From the NCBI GenBank assembly GCA_000435175.1, contig FR880021.1, forward strand, positions 1-59,036: a DNA stretch of 59,036 nt. The letters are read 5' to 3'. Below the pieces are notes generated by a model. It saw only the letters and a program-made list of their open reading frames with translations, was not told the DNA's origin and searched no databases. Origin of the DNA: Clostridium sp. CAG:245 (GTDB taxonomy: Bacteria; Bacillota; Clostridia; TANB77; CAG-508). Below, in pieces: positions 18,892-26,884 of the stretch (position 1 is the first letter of the stretch; every line of letters starts with the position of its first letter). A program made the translations under genes and the position numbers.

Positions 18892-19737
18892 CTATAAATC
18901 TCTATTTCTCTTTATTTGTATATACGATACTACTGCAATTAATCCAAGTGCAAGCACTGCTATTACTACATCTAATTCTCCTGTTTGAGGTAATTTTGTA
19001 TTACTTTGTGTATTGTCTACTGTTATAGTATTTTCAACTACTTCTATGTCATTAGTAACATTTCCAATTACGATTGTATTTTCTACTGTGTTATTTTTGT
19101 CGTCTTTTTTGTTGTCATCATCTTTCTTGTCGTCATCCTTTTTGTCATCGTCAGGAACTACTGTCCCAGTTACAGAAAATTTTAATGTTTGATCATCTAA
19201 TTTTACAGTATCTTCTGCAACAGATGATAAGCTTGTAAATTTAATTTCTGTATCTTGACTTTTTAAGTTTGTTTTTACTTTTAATTTGATAATTCCTATT
19301 ACTTGATTTTTGCTTGTTCCAGTATTTATTGTTGCTAAAAATGTTCCTTTTTTTGCTGTTTCTTCATCATTATAAGCTATTGACCAGTTGTTTTGTGAAG
19401 ATATATCATCTGAGGTAATTTTTTCAAATACATTTTCATCATATTCAAGTTTTCCACCAAATGTATTTATTCCATCTTGTCCCATTTTTATATTTGATAA
19501 CTCAAGTGTAATAGTAATTTCTTCACCTTCATTTAATTTTGTAGAACTAGGTGTTGGTGTAAATACTAAACTTCTTTCAGTAGTATCTGTTTCTCCTGCT
19601 TGCTCATCTGCTTGAGTAGAAATTTTAGTATTTATTTCATTCTCGTCTGTACCAGATGTTGCAGCTTTAACAGCCCATGTCTTGCTGGTTAATAATGATA
19701 TAATTAATAAGCTTAAAATAATTTTAGATTTACGCAT
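18892..19737 (-). CDS. LPxTG-anchored cohesin-domain protein
   Basis: A 281-aa secreted scaffold-like protein. It has a signal peptide (about residues 1-24), a cohesin-type beta-sandwich at about 54-192 (LNEGEEITITLELSN, then GGKLEYDENVFEKI and a GIIKLKVKTN strand), an Asp/Lys-rich spacer built of DDDKK-like units (about 195-215), then LPQTG at about 249-253. A hydrophobic helix and a basic tail (KRNRDL) follow, which is a canonical sortase signal. Cohesins bind dockerins, and a dockerin protein is encoded two genes upstream in the same operon. With only one cohesin module it would anchor a single partner to the wall. The start follows AGGAGG. Confidence 0.82.
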   Translation of the reverse strand: MRKSKIILSLLIISLLTSKTWAVKAATSGTDENEINTKISTQADEQAGETDTTERSLVFTPTPSSTKLNEGEEITITLELSNIKMGQDGINTFGGKLEYDENVFEKITSDDISSQNNWSIAYNDEETAKKGTFLATINTGTSKNQVIGIIKLKVKTNLKSQDTEIKFTSLSSVAEDTVKLDDQTLKFSVTGTVVPDDDKKDDDKKDDDNKKDDKNNTVENTIVIGNVTNDIEVVENTITVDNTQSNTKLPQTGELDVVIAVLALGLIAVVSYIQIKRNRDL

Positions 19738-19771
19738 TTTTTCTTTTATTCCTCCTTTTAGGCAAATTTAT

Positions 19772-22453
19772 TTAATAACTTACAGCTATTGTTCCAATAT
19801 TCTCATTGCCTTTTTTATCATATGCTAAAAATGTGTATTCAGCATTTCCTCCTGTTACAATATGGCTTCCTTCCGGCTCATAACTAAATGTACCATTTGG
19901 AAGTACTATGTATGCAAATTTATCTTTGCCTTCTGTAATTTGCCATTTTATTCTCCAATGTGTAGAGTCTATGGCTTCTTTGTACAATACAAGTTTTATT
20001 TCGCTTCCATTATTTATACTATCTATAGTTACATCTTTTACTGTTGCATTTCCTGCATTATCATATGCAATAAAGCTGTAAACTCCGTTTTCATATATTT
20101 CTATGCTTCCACTCGAGTTTGTAACCCTCTTGCCATCTGGTAATGTAATATTCGAAATTCCACTCTGTTCATCAGAAGATACCCATGAAATCTGTATTCC
20201 TCCATCATCTGCTGAGTCAACTGTTAAGTCTAAATTTGGATTAATTTTATCTATATTTGTAACTTGGTGTTCTACTAAAATTCCATTCCCTATTTTATCA
20301 TATGCTAAAAATATATAATTTCCATTTTCAGTTACTATATAACTGCCTTGTTTATCTGTTACGTTTTCAGAACTTGGTAAAATTACATTTTGCAATCCAC
20401 TTTGATAATCATCGGCTTTCCAATTTAATGTAATTTCTCCATTTGTCCATTTATCAGTATCTTGAGTTACTTCTAAAATTGGATTTATCATATCCACATT
20501 ACTTACATTTATACTAAGTTCTCTCGTGTTTCCAACTTTATCGTAAATAACAAATGAATAATCTCCCATTTGTGAAACAGTAAATTCTCCTGTTGCATTT
20601 GTTGAAAATGTTGAATCTGGCAATAATATTTTTGAAAATCCACTCTGTAGGTCAAATGCTTTCCAAGAAATTTTTATTTTTTCATCTGTAAGTCTATTCT
20701 CTTGTAATGATAATACTCCTTCTGGCATTATTTTGTCAATATTATTTATATTTTCTGTCAAAATTTTGCTATTTCCAACATTATCATATAATGTAAATGT
20801 ATATGTTCCATTATCTGTAACAGTGAAATCTCCACTCGCATTTGTAGTTGATGTACCATCTGGCAATACAACTCTATTAAATCCACTTTGTGAGTCCGAT
20901 GCAGTCCAATGTATTTTTACATAGTCTATTACCCAGTCAGTTGGATTATGGCTCAAGCTTCCCGTTGGCGGTGTTTTATCAATATTTGTTACTGTTTCTT
21001 GTAATGTTAATGTATTTCCTGCTACATCATATACTACAAATGTATATGTTCCATTTTGTGATACTGTGTAATCTCCTGTTGCTGTTGTTTTTATTGTTCC
21101 ATCTGGTAACTTTATTTGTTTAACTCCACTATTTGCATCTGCCACACTCCAATGTATTTTCACATCTGTGTTTACCCAATTTGTTGGGCTATGACTCAAA
21201 CTTCCTGTTGGTGCTGTTTTGTCTATATTATTTATTGTTACAGTATAATTTCTTGTATTTCCAACATTATCTTCTAATACAAATGTATATGAGCCATTAG
21301 CTGGTACTACATATATAGTTGATACACTATAAGTATAACTTCCATCTGGCTTTTTAATCCTTTTCACACCACTCATATCATCAGTCGTATTTAATGTAAT
21401 AGTTACATCTCCATTAGTCCAATTAGTAGGATTTATTGAATGTGTACCTGTAGGTGCCGTTACATCTTTATTAACATTGAAATATACAGTTACTGGTACT
21501 GACATATTACCGCAGCTATCTGCTGCCCATACCTGAAAGAAATGCTTTCCATTCGATATATTATTTGGAATAGAAAATGATGTATGAAAATATTTTTCAC
21601 TACCATTTGGTCTCAGATTATTGGCAATAACCATTTCCTCTCCACCATCTATGGCATATTTTACTGTTACAATGTCTCCATTATCAATGTCGTTCACATA
21701 GCCTTGTACATCAACTACTTCCCCTTGATAATAACTATTTTTTAATTGACTAGTTACTCTTATTGTAGGTGGTGTATTTAACGTTCCAATACCAATAGCT
21801 ACTGAAAAGATAAGTTTTTCTCCGTTTTGAATAGTTCTATTTTTCCAAGAAAAGGCCATCCCTGAATCTCCTTTTCTTTCAGACTCACTTCCATAATCAA
21901 AAGTCTGTGAATTATTCCATTTATTTTCTTCTCTTATTTGATATTGTCCAAACCAATATGTATCAACATCTGTTACACCATATGAATTTCTTCCCAAAAA
22001 AGTAAAAGTATATTTGGTTTCATCTGTCATGGTAAAACCCCTGTTATCACTTAAATTTGTAATAGGCGCATAATCATTATTTGCAATCTGAATATCTGCA
22101 TAGGTTGCAATTCCTATTGTTTTTGCAGAACCAGATGTATTTGTTGCTTCAAATGAGATTTTTACATAATTTCCATTACTTATATATGATAGTTTTGTTT
22201 GAACACTTACTCCATTTAATGAACCAGAGCAATTTTTTATATTAGCTTCAGTTCCATTAACATTTAACACCGAAAAATATCCTTTATCACTATATGTCGT
22301 TTGAACACTGTCGCCCCATATGTTAAAGTTTGAATCTGTCATTGGATATGCATTCATAGTTATGGCTTTAGTCGTGTTAATATTAATAGCATTAAGGAGA
22401 ATAACAATTGTAAACATTGCTATTAATTTATATAATATCTTATGTTTATTCAT
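19772..22453 (-). CDS. Secreted protein with about seven tandem Ig-like repeats
   Basis: An 893-aa exported protein. It has a signal peptide (about residues 1-31), a roughly 200-residue unique N-terminal domain containing WFGQYQIRE and AFSWKNR, a PPTIRVTSQL Ig-like domain, then about seven repeats of 75-80 residues. The early repeats begin DKTAPTG or a variant, followed by NPTNW or SPTNW, and most carry a 'LPDGT...GDYTV...NGTYTFVVYDVAGN' pattern. The repeats diverge toward the C-terminus. No sorting signal, dockerin or membrane helix is visible at the end. It lies 21 bp downstream of the dockerin gene and 34 bp upstream of the cohesin gene. A role as an adhesin or spacer in the same surface complex is inferred. 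Confidence 0.78.
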   Translation of the reverse strand: MNKHKILYKLIAMFTIVILLNAININTTKAITMNAYPMTDSNFNIWGDSVQTTYSDKGYFSVLNVNGTEANIKNCSGSLNGVSVQTKLSYISNGNYVKISFEATNTSGSAKTIGIATYADIQIANNDYAPITNLSDNRGFTMTDETKYTFTFLGRNSYGVTDVDTYWFGQYQIREENKWNNSQTFDYGSESERKGDSGMAFSWKNRTIQNGEKLIFSVAIGIGTLNTPPTIRVTSQLKNSYYQGEVVDVQGYVNDIDNGDIVTVKYAIDGGEEMVIANNLRPNGSEKYFHTSFSIPNNISNGKHFFQVWAADSCGNMSVPVTVYFNVNKDVTAPTGTHSINPTNWTNGDVTITLNTTDDMSGVKRIKKPDGSYTYSVSTIYVVPANGSYTFVLEDNVGNTRNYTVTINNIDKTAPTGSLSHSPTNWVNTDVKIHWSVADANSGVKQIKLPDGTIKTTATGDYTVSQNGTYTFVVYDVAGNTLTLQETVTNIDKTPPTGSLSHNPTDWVIDYVKIHWTASDSQSGFNRVVLPDGTSTTNASGDFTVTDNGTYTFTLYDNVGNSKILTENINNIDKIMPEGVLSLQENRLTDEKIKISWKAFDLQSGFSKILLPDSTFSTNATGEFTVSQMGDYSFVIYDKVGNTRELSINVSNVDMINPILEVTQDTDKWTNGEITLNWKADDYQSGLQNVILPSSENVTDKQGSYIVTENGNYIFLAYDKIGNGILVEHQVTNIDKINPNLDLTVDSADDGGIQISWVSSDEQSGISNITLPDGKRVTNSSGSIEIYENGVYSFIAYDNAGNATVKDVTIDSINNGSEIKLVLYKEAIDSTHWRIKWQITEGKDKFAYIVLPNGTFSYEPEGSHIVTGGNAEYTFLAYDKKGNENIGTIAVSY

Positions 22454-22474
22454 ATCTTTCTCCTTTCATTAATT

Positions 22475-24925
22475 TTATATTACATTACTTGTTATTCTAA
22501 ATGGTATATTTTTATCATTTAAAGTAACACTTTTTATAATAAATCTTGTATATGTTTTTGTTCCTTTTTGTTTTTCATCAGATATTTCAAATTTGTTATC
22601 ATTATTCTGTTTATTAGATACATCCACTGTTGAACTATATGACTGCCCCTCTTCTTTTCCTTGGTTAGAATTTGTACTATTTAGCATATTTATGTTTGCA
22701 TTATGTTGCCATACCGTTCCACTTCCGTTTGAATATTGAGAAACTTCTATTTTTAATCCCTCTGGAAAGTATTCCAATACATTTACAACTTCTCCATCTT
22801 TTCTTACTAATTTAATATTACCAGTTATAGTTCCTTTTACATTAGTTGTTGCAGAATTTACTTGTATGAATTTAGAGGCATCTGACAAACTTGTATCTGA
22901 AATTAAGAAGTCTGCACCATTTGCAACTGTACTTCCATTATTCGTACGTGTAAAACTATTTATCTCAAATTCAATATGATCAATTTCGCTTGTATTTAAA
23001 CGCCCCATATTAACTTGTATTGTTTCTATATTTGCATTTCCTGCCACATCATAAATAATTATAGATACCTGATGTATTTTTGAGCTTTGTTCTATTACAT
23101 CAAAATCTGCAGTATTTTCACTAGAATTTAACTCTTTATATAATTTTTCATCTATATATAATTGATATTTTGCTGTTCCTGATAAATTCTCCTCTGATGA
23201 AGCTTGTATGTGGAACGTTTTTCCTGTTATTTGACTTGCCACTAATTTTATATTTTGAGGAGTCGTTTTATCTATTTTTATAACCTGTGTAGCTCCTTCT
23301 GATTTATTACCTGCTACATCATATTCATATATTGTAATTGTATAAATTCCTTCATTTACAATCGACATCTCTTGTCCATTTGTCCTAGTTTCTGGTACAT
23401 TTGCTGTACCACTTACTTCATATGTTGCGTGACTAACACCTGAGCCACCTTCATCTTCTGTAGATTCTATTATTTTTAGATTTACATCTCCCTTATACCA
23501 TTCATTATCTTCTTGGTCTTTTTCGCCTTTTACAATTTGTAATACTGGTGCAACTGGAGCTGTTTTATCAATTTTTACTTTAAATGATGTTTCACTTTCA
23601 TTTCCCACATCATCTCTATTTATAACCGTAATTGTGTATAATCCTTCTTGAGTAATTGTTAGTGGTTCAGACCTTTCTTCAATGGCTACTGTTCCATCAA
23701 CCTTAAACGTTGTTACTATATTTTGACCACCTTGTACAACTTCCATATAAACATTTTTGTTTGTCCAAGTATTAGATTTATATTCATTTCCATTTGCATC
23801 GTTTAATTTCAAAGTTAAACTTCCTGGTCTTTTTATTTGTTTATCTATAATGGCAGTATATTCTCTTTTTGTTACTAAACCTGCTTCATTCTCGGTTGAA
23901 ACAATTAATTTTGTTTTTCCCTCGTTTTCCAACACAATCGGTAAACTTGTTCCTGCTTTAAGCTCATTTGCCCCTTGTGCTTCAATTGTTACTTTGTTTC
24001 CAATTTCTTTCCTTTCCTTAACATATATATTTTGTTTAGCTGTTTCTCCAAATATGTATTCTGTTCCATCTTCACTTCCAAGTGTTGCCACTATTTCAGC
24101 ATTTATTGGTGAAGTTTTATTAATTTTTACAGTCAATGTTGCAATCTCAGATTTTGTTCCAATTACAGAAACACTATAAGCTTTTACTTCATATGTTCCA
24201 TCTTGTTGAATTGTTATCTTTTTATCATCGTCAATTTGTGTTTCTTGAATGTTTTCTGTTCCAGTAATCTCTAATACCATATATTCAATTTTTACAGGAG
24301 ATTTCTCAGGTTTGTTTATTTGCAATTCAACACCAGAAGTATACCAATTATTTTTTCCTTGTTCTCCAGATAAAACACTTATAATTGGAGCTGTTGGGGT
24401 CTTTTTCCCATCAATATCCAATTTTCCATAAACAACATATTTTATTAAAATACTAACATCTTTTTGTGTAATCTCTCCGTCTCCGTCAACATCTATTGCT
24501 GTTGCATTTATCCCAGATAATTGGTGAGCTTCAAGTCCAACAACATGTTTTATTGCTTTACTTATTTCATACTGAGAAATTTCTCCATCACTATTTATAT
24601 CTCCAATAACACATGCAGTATACTCATTCTCTATGTTATCAAAACGAATTTTCATTCCAGTTCCAATAACTCCATTTTTCATCTCAGTAGTACCATTCTT
24701 GGCATAAACATGAACTTTTTCTTTCTCCAAATTAAATTGTTGCTTGAATTCTTCAATATCTGTTTTAGGTATAATTCTGCTTATTGTTAAGCTTTTTTGT
24801 GAAATCGCATATTCTTCACTCTCTAGCGCAACATTAATAGTATCAGCATTTACTCTAGAAAAAATGCTAATATTAATGCAAATCAATATAAATATTGCTA
24901 GAATTCTTACTCCCTTTCTTCTCAT
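22475..24925 (-). CDS. Dockerin-containing secreted protein with Ig-like repeats
   Basis: About 816 aa. I chose ATG 24925 (MRRKGVRILAIFILICI) because it opens a clean signal peptide; a TTG ten codons upstream would add a poor extension. A type I dockerin-like pair of calcium loops lies at about residues 109 and 145 (DINSDGEIS and DVDGDGEIT, each followed by an amphipathic helix with IKHVVG or IKYVVY). Four or more Ig-like repeats follow, with PTAPIISV, KTSPINAEIVA, KTAPVAPVLQ and KTTPQNIKLVA starts and WY or TWTNKNVYME features. Unusually the dockerin is near the N-terminus. It is the first gene of the cohesin operon and the obvious ligand of that cohesin. No enzyme domain is visible. Confidence 0.8.
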   Translation of the reverse strand: MRRKGVRILAIFILICINISIFSRVNADTINVALESEEYAISQKSLTISRIIPKTDIEEFKQQFNLEKEKVHVYAKNGTTEMKNGVIGTGMKIRFDNIENEYTACVIGDINSDGEISQYEISKAIKHVVGLEAHQLSGINATAIDVDGDGEITQKDVSILIKYVVYGKLDIDGKKTPTAPIISVLSGEQGKNNWYTSGVELQINKPEKSPVKIEYMVLEITGTENIQETQIDDDKKITIQQDGTYEVKAYSVSVIGTKSEIATLTVKINKTSPINAEIVATLGSEDGTEYIFGETAKQNIYVKERKEIGNKVTIEAQGANELKAGTSLPIVLENEGKTKLIVSTENEAGLVTKREYTAIIDKQIKRPGSLTLKLNDANGNEYKSNTWTNKNVYMEVVQGGQNIVTTFKVDGTVAIEERSEPLTITQEGLYTITVINRDDVGNESETSFKVKIDKTAPVAPVLQIVKGEKDQEDNEWYKGDVNLKIIESTEDEGGSGVSHATYEVSGTANVPETRTNGQEMSIVNEGIYTITIYEYDVAGNKSEGATQVIKIDKTTPQNIKLVASQITGKTFHIQASSEENLSGTAKYQLYIDEKLYKELNSSENTADFDVIEQSSKIHQVSIIIYDVAGNANIETIQVNMGRLNTSEIDHIEFEINSFTRTNNGSTVANGADFLISDTSLSDASKFIQVNSATTNVKGTITGNIKLVRKDGEVVNVLEYFPEGLKIEVSQYSNGSGTVWQHNANINMLNSTNSNQGKEEGQSYSSTVDVSNKQNNDNKFEISDEKQKGTKTYTRFIIKSVTLNDKNIPFRITSNVI

Positions 24926-25017
24926 TTTTATTCTTGCTCTCCCTTCTTGGTACAAATTTGGTTAAAAATTGTAAATTTCTTTTATTTCATACATTTATAC
25001 TTTTTATATTTATATAT

Positions 25018-25046
25018 ATTATAGTAAATAACTAAAAGTCTTTCAA
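25018..25046 (-). promoter_or_regulatory. Promoter of the dockerin-Ig-cohesin operon
   Basis: On the minus strand TTGAAA (25041-25046), a 17-bp spacer, then TATAAT (25018-25023). It lies about 93 bp upstream of the dockerin gene start. Confidence 0.7.
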
Positions 25047-25114
25047 TGCGGAAAATGTTGGTATTTCTAGCTTTGTGCCATATTTGCATACGGATATTGT
25101 GTTTGCTAAAATTT

Positions 25115-25131
25115 ATTACATTTATGTTACA
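25115..25131 (-). promoter_or_regulatory. Candidate WalR box upstream of the cohesin/dockerin operon
   Basis: On the minus strand TGTAAC-ATAAA-TGTAAT, an exact match to the published B. subtilis WalR consensus TGTWAH-N5-TGTWAH. It lies about 70 bp upstream of the -35 box. A walRK-like pair is present in the window. One or two exact matches would be expected by chance in 59 kb of such AT-rich DNA. Confidence 0.45.
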
Positions 25132-25182
25132 TTTTTAGACCATTTTTCTTATTTTTCTAGGGAATACTAGCTTTTAAAGCAC

Positions 25183-25234
25183 AAAAAAACACCTATTGGA
25201 AAATGTTTTACACATTTTTTCCTTTTAGGTGGAT
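25183..25234 (-). terminator. Terminator hairpin after the DUF5684-like gene (second copy of the repeated hairpin)
   Basis: On the minus strand ATCCACCT pairs with AGGTG, followed by inner GGAAAAAATG/CATTTTCC pairing and the loop TGTAAAA, then TTTTTTT. Loop and arms closely match the hairpin at 18820-18874. It begins 14 bp after the stop of the membrane-protein gene. Confidence 0.8.
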
Positions 25235-25247
25235 AATTTTTATTATA

Positions 25248-25694
25248 TTATTGTACTGATGTATTTGTTGTATCATTATTTGAATTTCCAACATATTCAG
25301 CTTTTCCAAATCCAAGTATCATTTGGAATATTGGGCTTAATAGTAAAAGTCCAAATATAAATGCTGTTGATTGATTAAATGCCTTGCCTAGTTTTACCAT
25401 AGAAACTATTGATAAAGCAAGTGTTATAATCCAGCCAATAACTGGTATAGCTGATAATAAATATAATAACAATAACCATGGTGAAAGTCCTATTATTTTG
25501 TATAGAACAACTACATTATATATTGGAATTAATGCTTTCCATCCTTCTTGACCAGCTTTAACAAATATTTTCCATTGTGCAACAATTATAAGTACATAAA
25601 AAGCTACAAAAATCATGCTATATGTACTTATTAAAGATGCAATAGTAGCTACTGAAGCAAATGTTGTCATATCAGCGTATGTAGAATCATACAT
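25248..25694 (-). CDS. Small multi-pass membrane protein (DUF5684-like)
   Basis: A 148-aa integral membrane protein. It has about four hydrophobic segments (about residues 12-40, 66-80, 80-98 and 108-130). The central WKIFVKAGQEGWKALIPIYN resembles the conserved core of DUF5684-family proteins, whose function is unknown. It has its own promoter (TTGAAA/TATTCT) and its own terminator, so it is a single-gene unit between the surface-protein operon and cwlD. The ribosome binding site GGGAGG lies upstream of the ATG. Confidence 0.75.
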   Translation of the reverse strand: MYDSTYADMTTFASVATIASLISTYSMIFVAFYVLIIVAQWKIFVKAGQEGWKALIPIYNVVVLYKIIGLSPWLLLLYLLSAIPVIGWIITLALSIVSMVKLGKAFNQSTAFIFGLLLLSPIFQMILGFGKAEYVGNSNNDTTNTSVQ

Positions 25695-25728
25695 ATTAAA
25701 GTCCTCCCTTCATTTATTTTCTAAATTG

Positions 25729-25757
25729 AGAATACCATACAAGATAAAATTTTTCAA
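25729..25757 (-). promoter_or_regulatory. Promoter of the DUF5684-like gene
   Basis: On the minus strand TTGAAA (25752-25757), a 17-bp spacer, then TATTCT (25729-25734), about 35 bp upstream of the start codon. Confidence 0.6.
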
Positions 25758-25842
25758 CACTTTTCTGCAGATTTTATATTAAATATGACTCACATTTTTT
25801 CAAGTACTGATTATAGACAAAATTTCATAATGTTTTTATAAC

Positions 25843-26556
25843 CTAAAAATACTCCATTATTCCATTATATATCCCCCATGCAAGCTTAGTTTGGTATTCT
25901 TCCTGTTGTAATTGTTTTTCCTCTTCAGGATTTGATAAAAAACCACATTCTACAATAACAGTTGGTATTTCTACATGTTTTATGATATACACGTTGTTAA
26001 TTTTTAGTGGCGTTCTCTTATTTTCCTTTTGTATTGTTTCATTTAGATTGTTCTGTATACAATTGGCTAGTCTCTTTCCATCTTCATTACCATCTTTAAA
26101 AAAAGTTTGCCAGCCATAATATTGATTTTCTGGTATTTTGTTTAAATGTATGCTAACAAATATATCTGCTGATGAATTGTTTCCAATTCTAACTCTGTTT
26201 CTTATGTCTGAATTTTTCTTTTCTCTTAAAGTTTTCTTATCTATATCATAAATCGCATTATTGTCCGACCTTGTAAGTACAACATTAGAGCCACTTTGTT
26301 CTAATAATTGCTGTAATTTCAGTCCAATTTTTAAATTAATTTCTGCTTCACTAACACCATTATCGCTCACGGCTCCGCCATCTTCGCCACCATGGCCTGC
26401 ATCTACAATTATAGTTTTACTACTTACAGGAGTAGCCATTGTTGCAACAGTTTTGTTTGTATTTATATTACTTGCTGTTTGAAGCACAAACATACCAATA
26501 GGCAAAAATATTGCAAGTGTTAAAAATATTATTCTTTTTTTATTAATTACAAACAT
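25843..26556 (-). CDS. cwlD: N-acetylmuramoyl-L-alanine amidase, CwlD type
   Basis: A 237-aa zinc amidase (Amidase_3). An N-terminal membrane anchor lies at about residues 9-27. Zinc and catalytic residues are visible in DAGHGGEDGG (His), GVSEAEINL (Glu), SIHLN (His) and VECGFLSNPEEE (catalytic Glu). CwlD makes muramic delta-lactam in spore cortex peptidoglycan, and the single-domain layout without SPOR or cell-wall-binding modules fits CwlD better than a vegetative autolysin. If correct, the organism or its ancestor sporulates. It is followed by the DUF5684-like gene but separated from it by that gene's own promoter. Confidence 0.85.
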   Translation of the reverse strand: MFVINKKRIIFLTLAIFLPIGMFVLQTASNINTNKTVATMATPVSSKTIIVDAGHGGEDGGAVSDNGVSEAEINLKIGLKLQQLLEQSGSNVVLTRSDNNAIYDIDKKTLREKKNSDIRNRVRIGNNSSADIFVSIHLNKIPENQYYGWQTFFKDGNEDGKRLANCIQNNLNETIQKENKRTPLKINNVYIIKHVEIPTVIVECGFLSNPEEEKQLQQEEYQTKLAWGIYNGIMEYF

Positions 26557-26631
26557 AAAAATCTCCTATGAAAATATTAATTATTTTTAATATATTCATA
26601 ATGGCATGATTTAATAACAGTTCAAATTAAT

Positions 26632-26811
26632 TTAGCCTATAATCTTTTTTACTTTCTCAGTGCTTAATTCTACAATGTCTGCTATTTTTTCAATTGAGCG
26701 CTTACAATTATTTTCCTCTCTTGCAAATATTCTTTTAAAAACATAATCTGATGTTAGGGGAAATCGTGTTTCTTTTTGAACCTGTGCCTCTAACTTCGTA
26801 TAGTAATTTTT
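26632..26811 (-). pseudogene. Remnant of an Rpn-family (PD-(D/E)XK) nuclease/transposase
   Basis: The open minus-strand frame has no ATG, GTG or TTG start. It reads FPLTSDYVFKRIFAREEN, which is the N-terminal signature of the Rpn/PDDEXK transposase family. It then passes directly into KRSIEKIADIVELSTEKVKK, which looks like the usual C-terminal helix-turn-helix-like end of the same family, and a TAA stop. The nuclease core of more than 200 residues is missing, so this is an internal in-frame deletion plus loss of the start. An in-frame stop at 26812-26814 closes the frame upstream. The palindromic repeat copy C lies about 20 bp beyond. Confidence 0.65.
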
Positions 26812-26835
26812 TTATTTTTCTAACTAATTTTTTTT

Positions 26836-26865
26836 GCCCCCAAAAAAGGGCGTCCCCATTGGGCG
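26836..26865 (-). repeat. Dispersed GC-rich palindromic repeat, copy C (3' end of rpoC)
   Basis: A 30-bp diverged copy of the element at 3479-3507, minus strand, starting CGCCCAATGGGGACGCCC and ending TTGGGGGC. It lies about 20 bp after the rpoC stop, in the same gene-relative orientation as copies A and B. An A-rich tract follows it. Confidence 0.82.
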
Positions 26866-26884
26866 ACGTCCTTCTTCTAAAATA

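Noticed and set aside
19772..22453. Dockerin or sortase signal at the C-terminus of the Ig-repeat protein
   Set aside because: The last repeat ends at AVSY with no calcium loop, LPxTG-like motif or hydrophobic tail.
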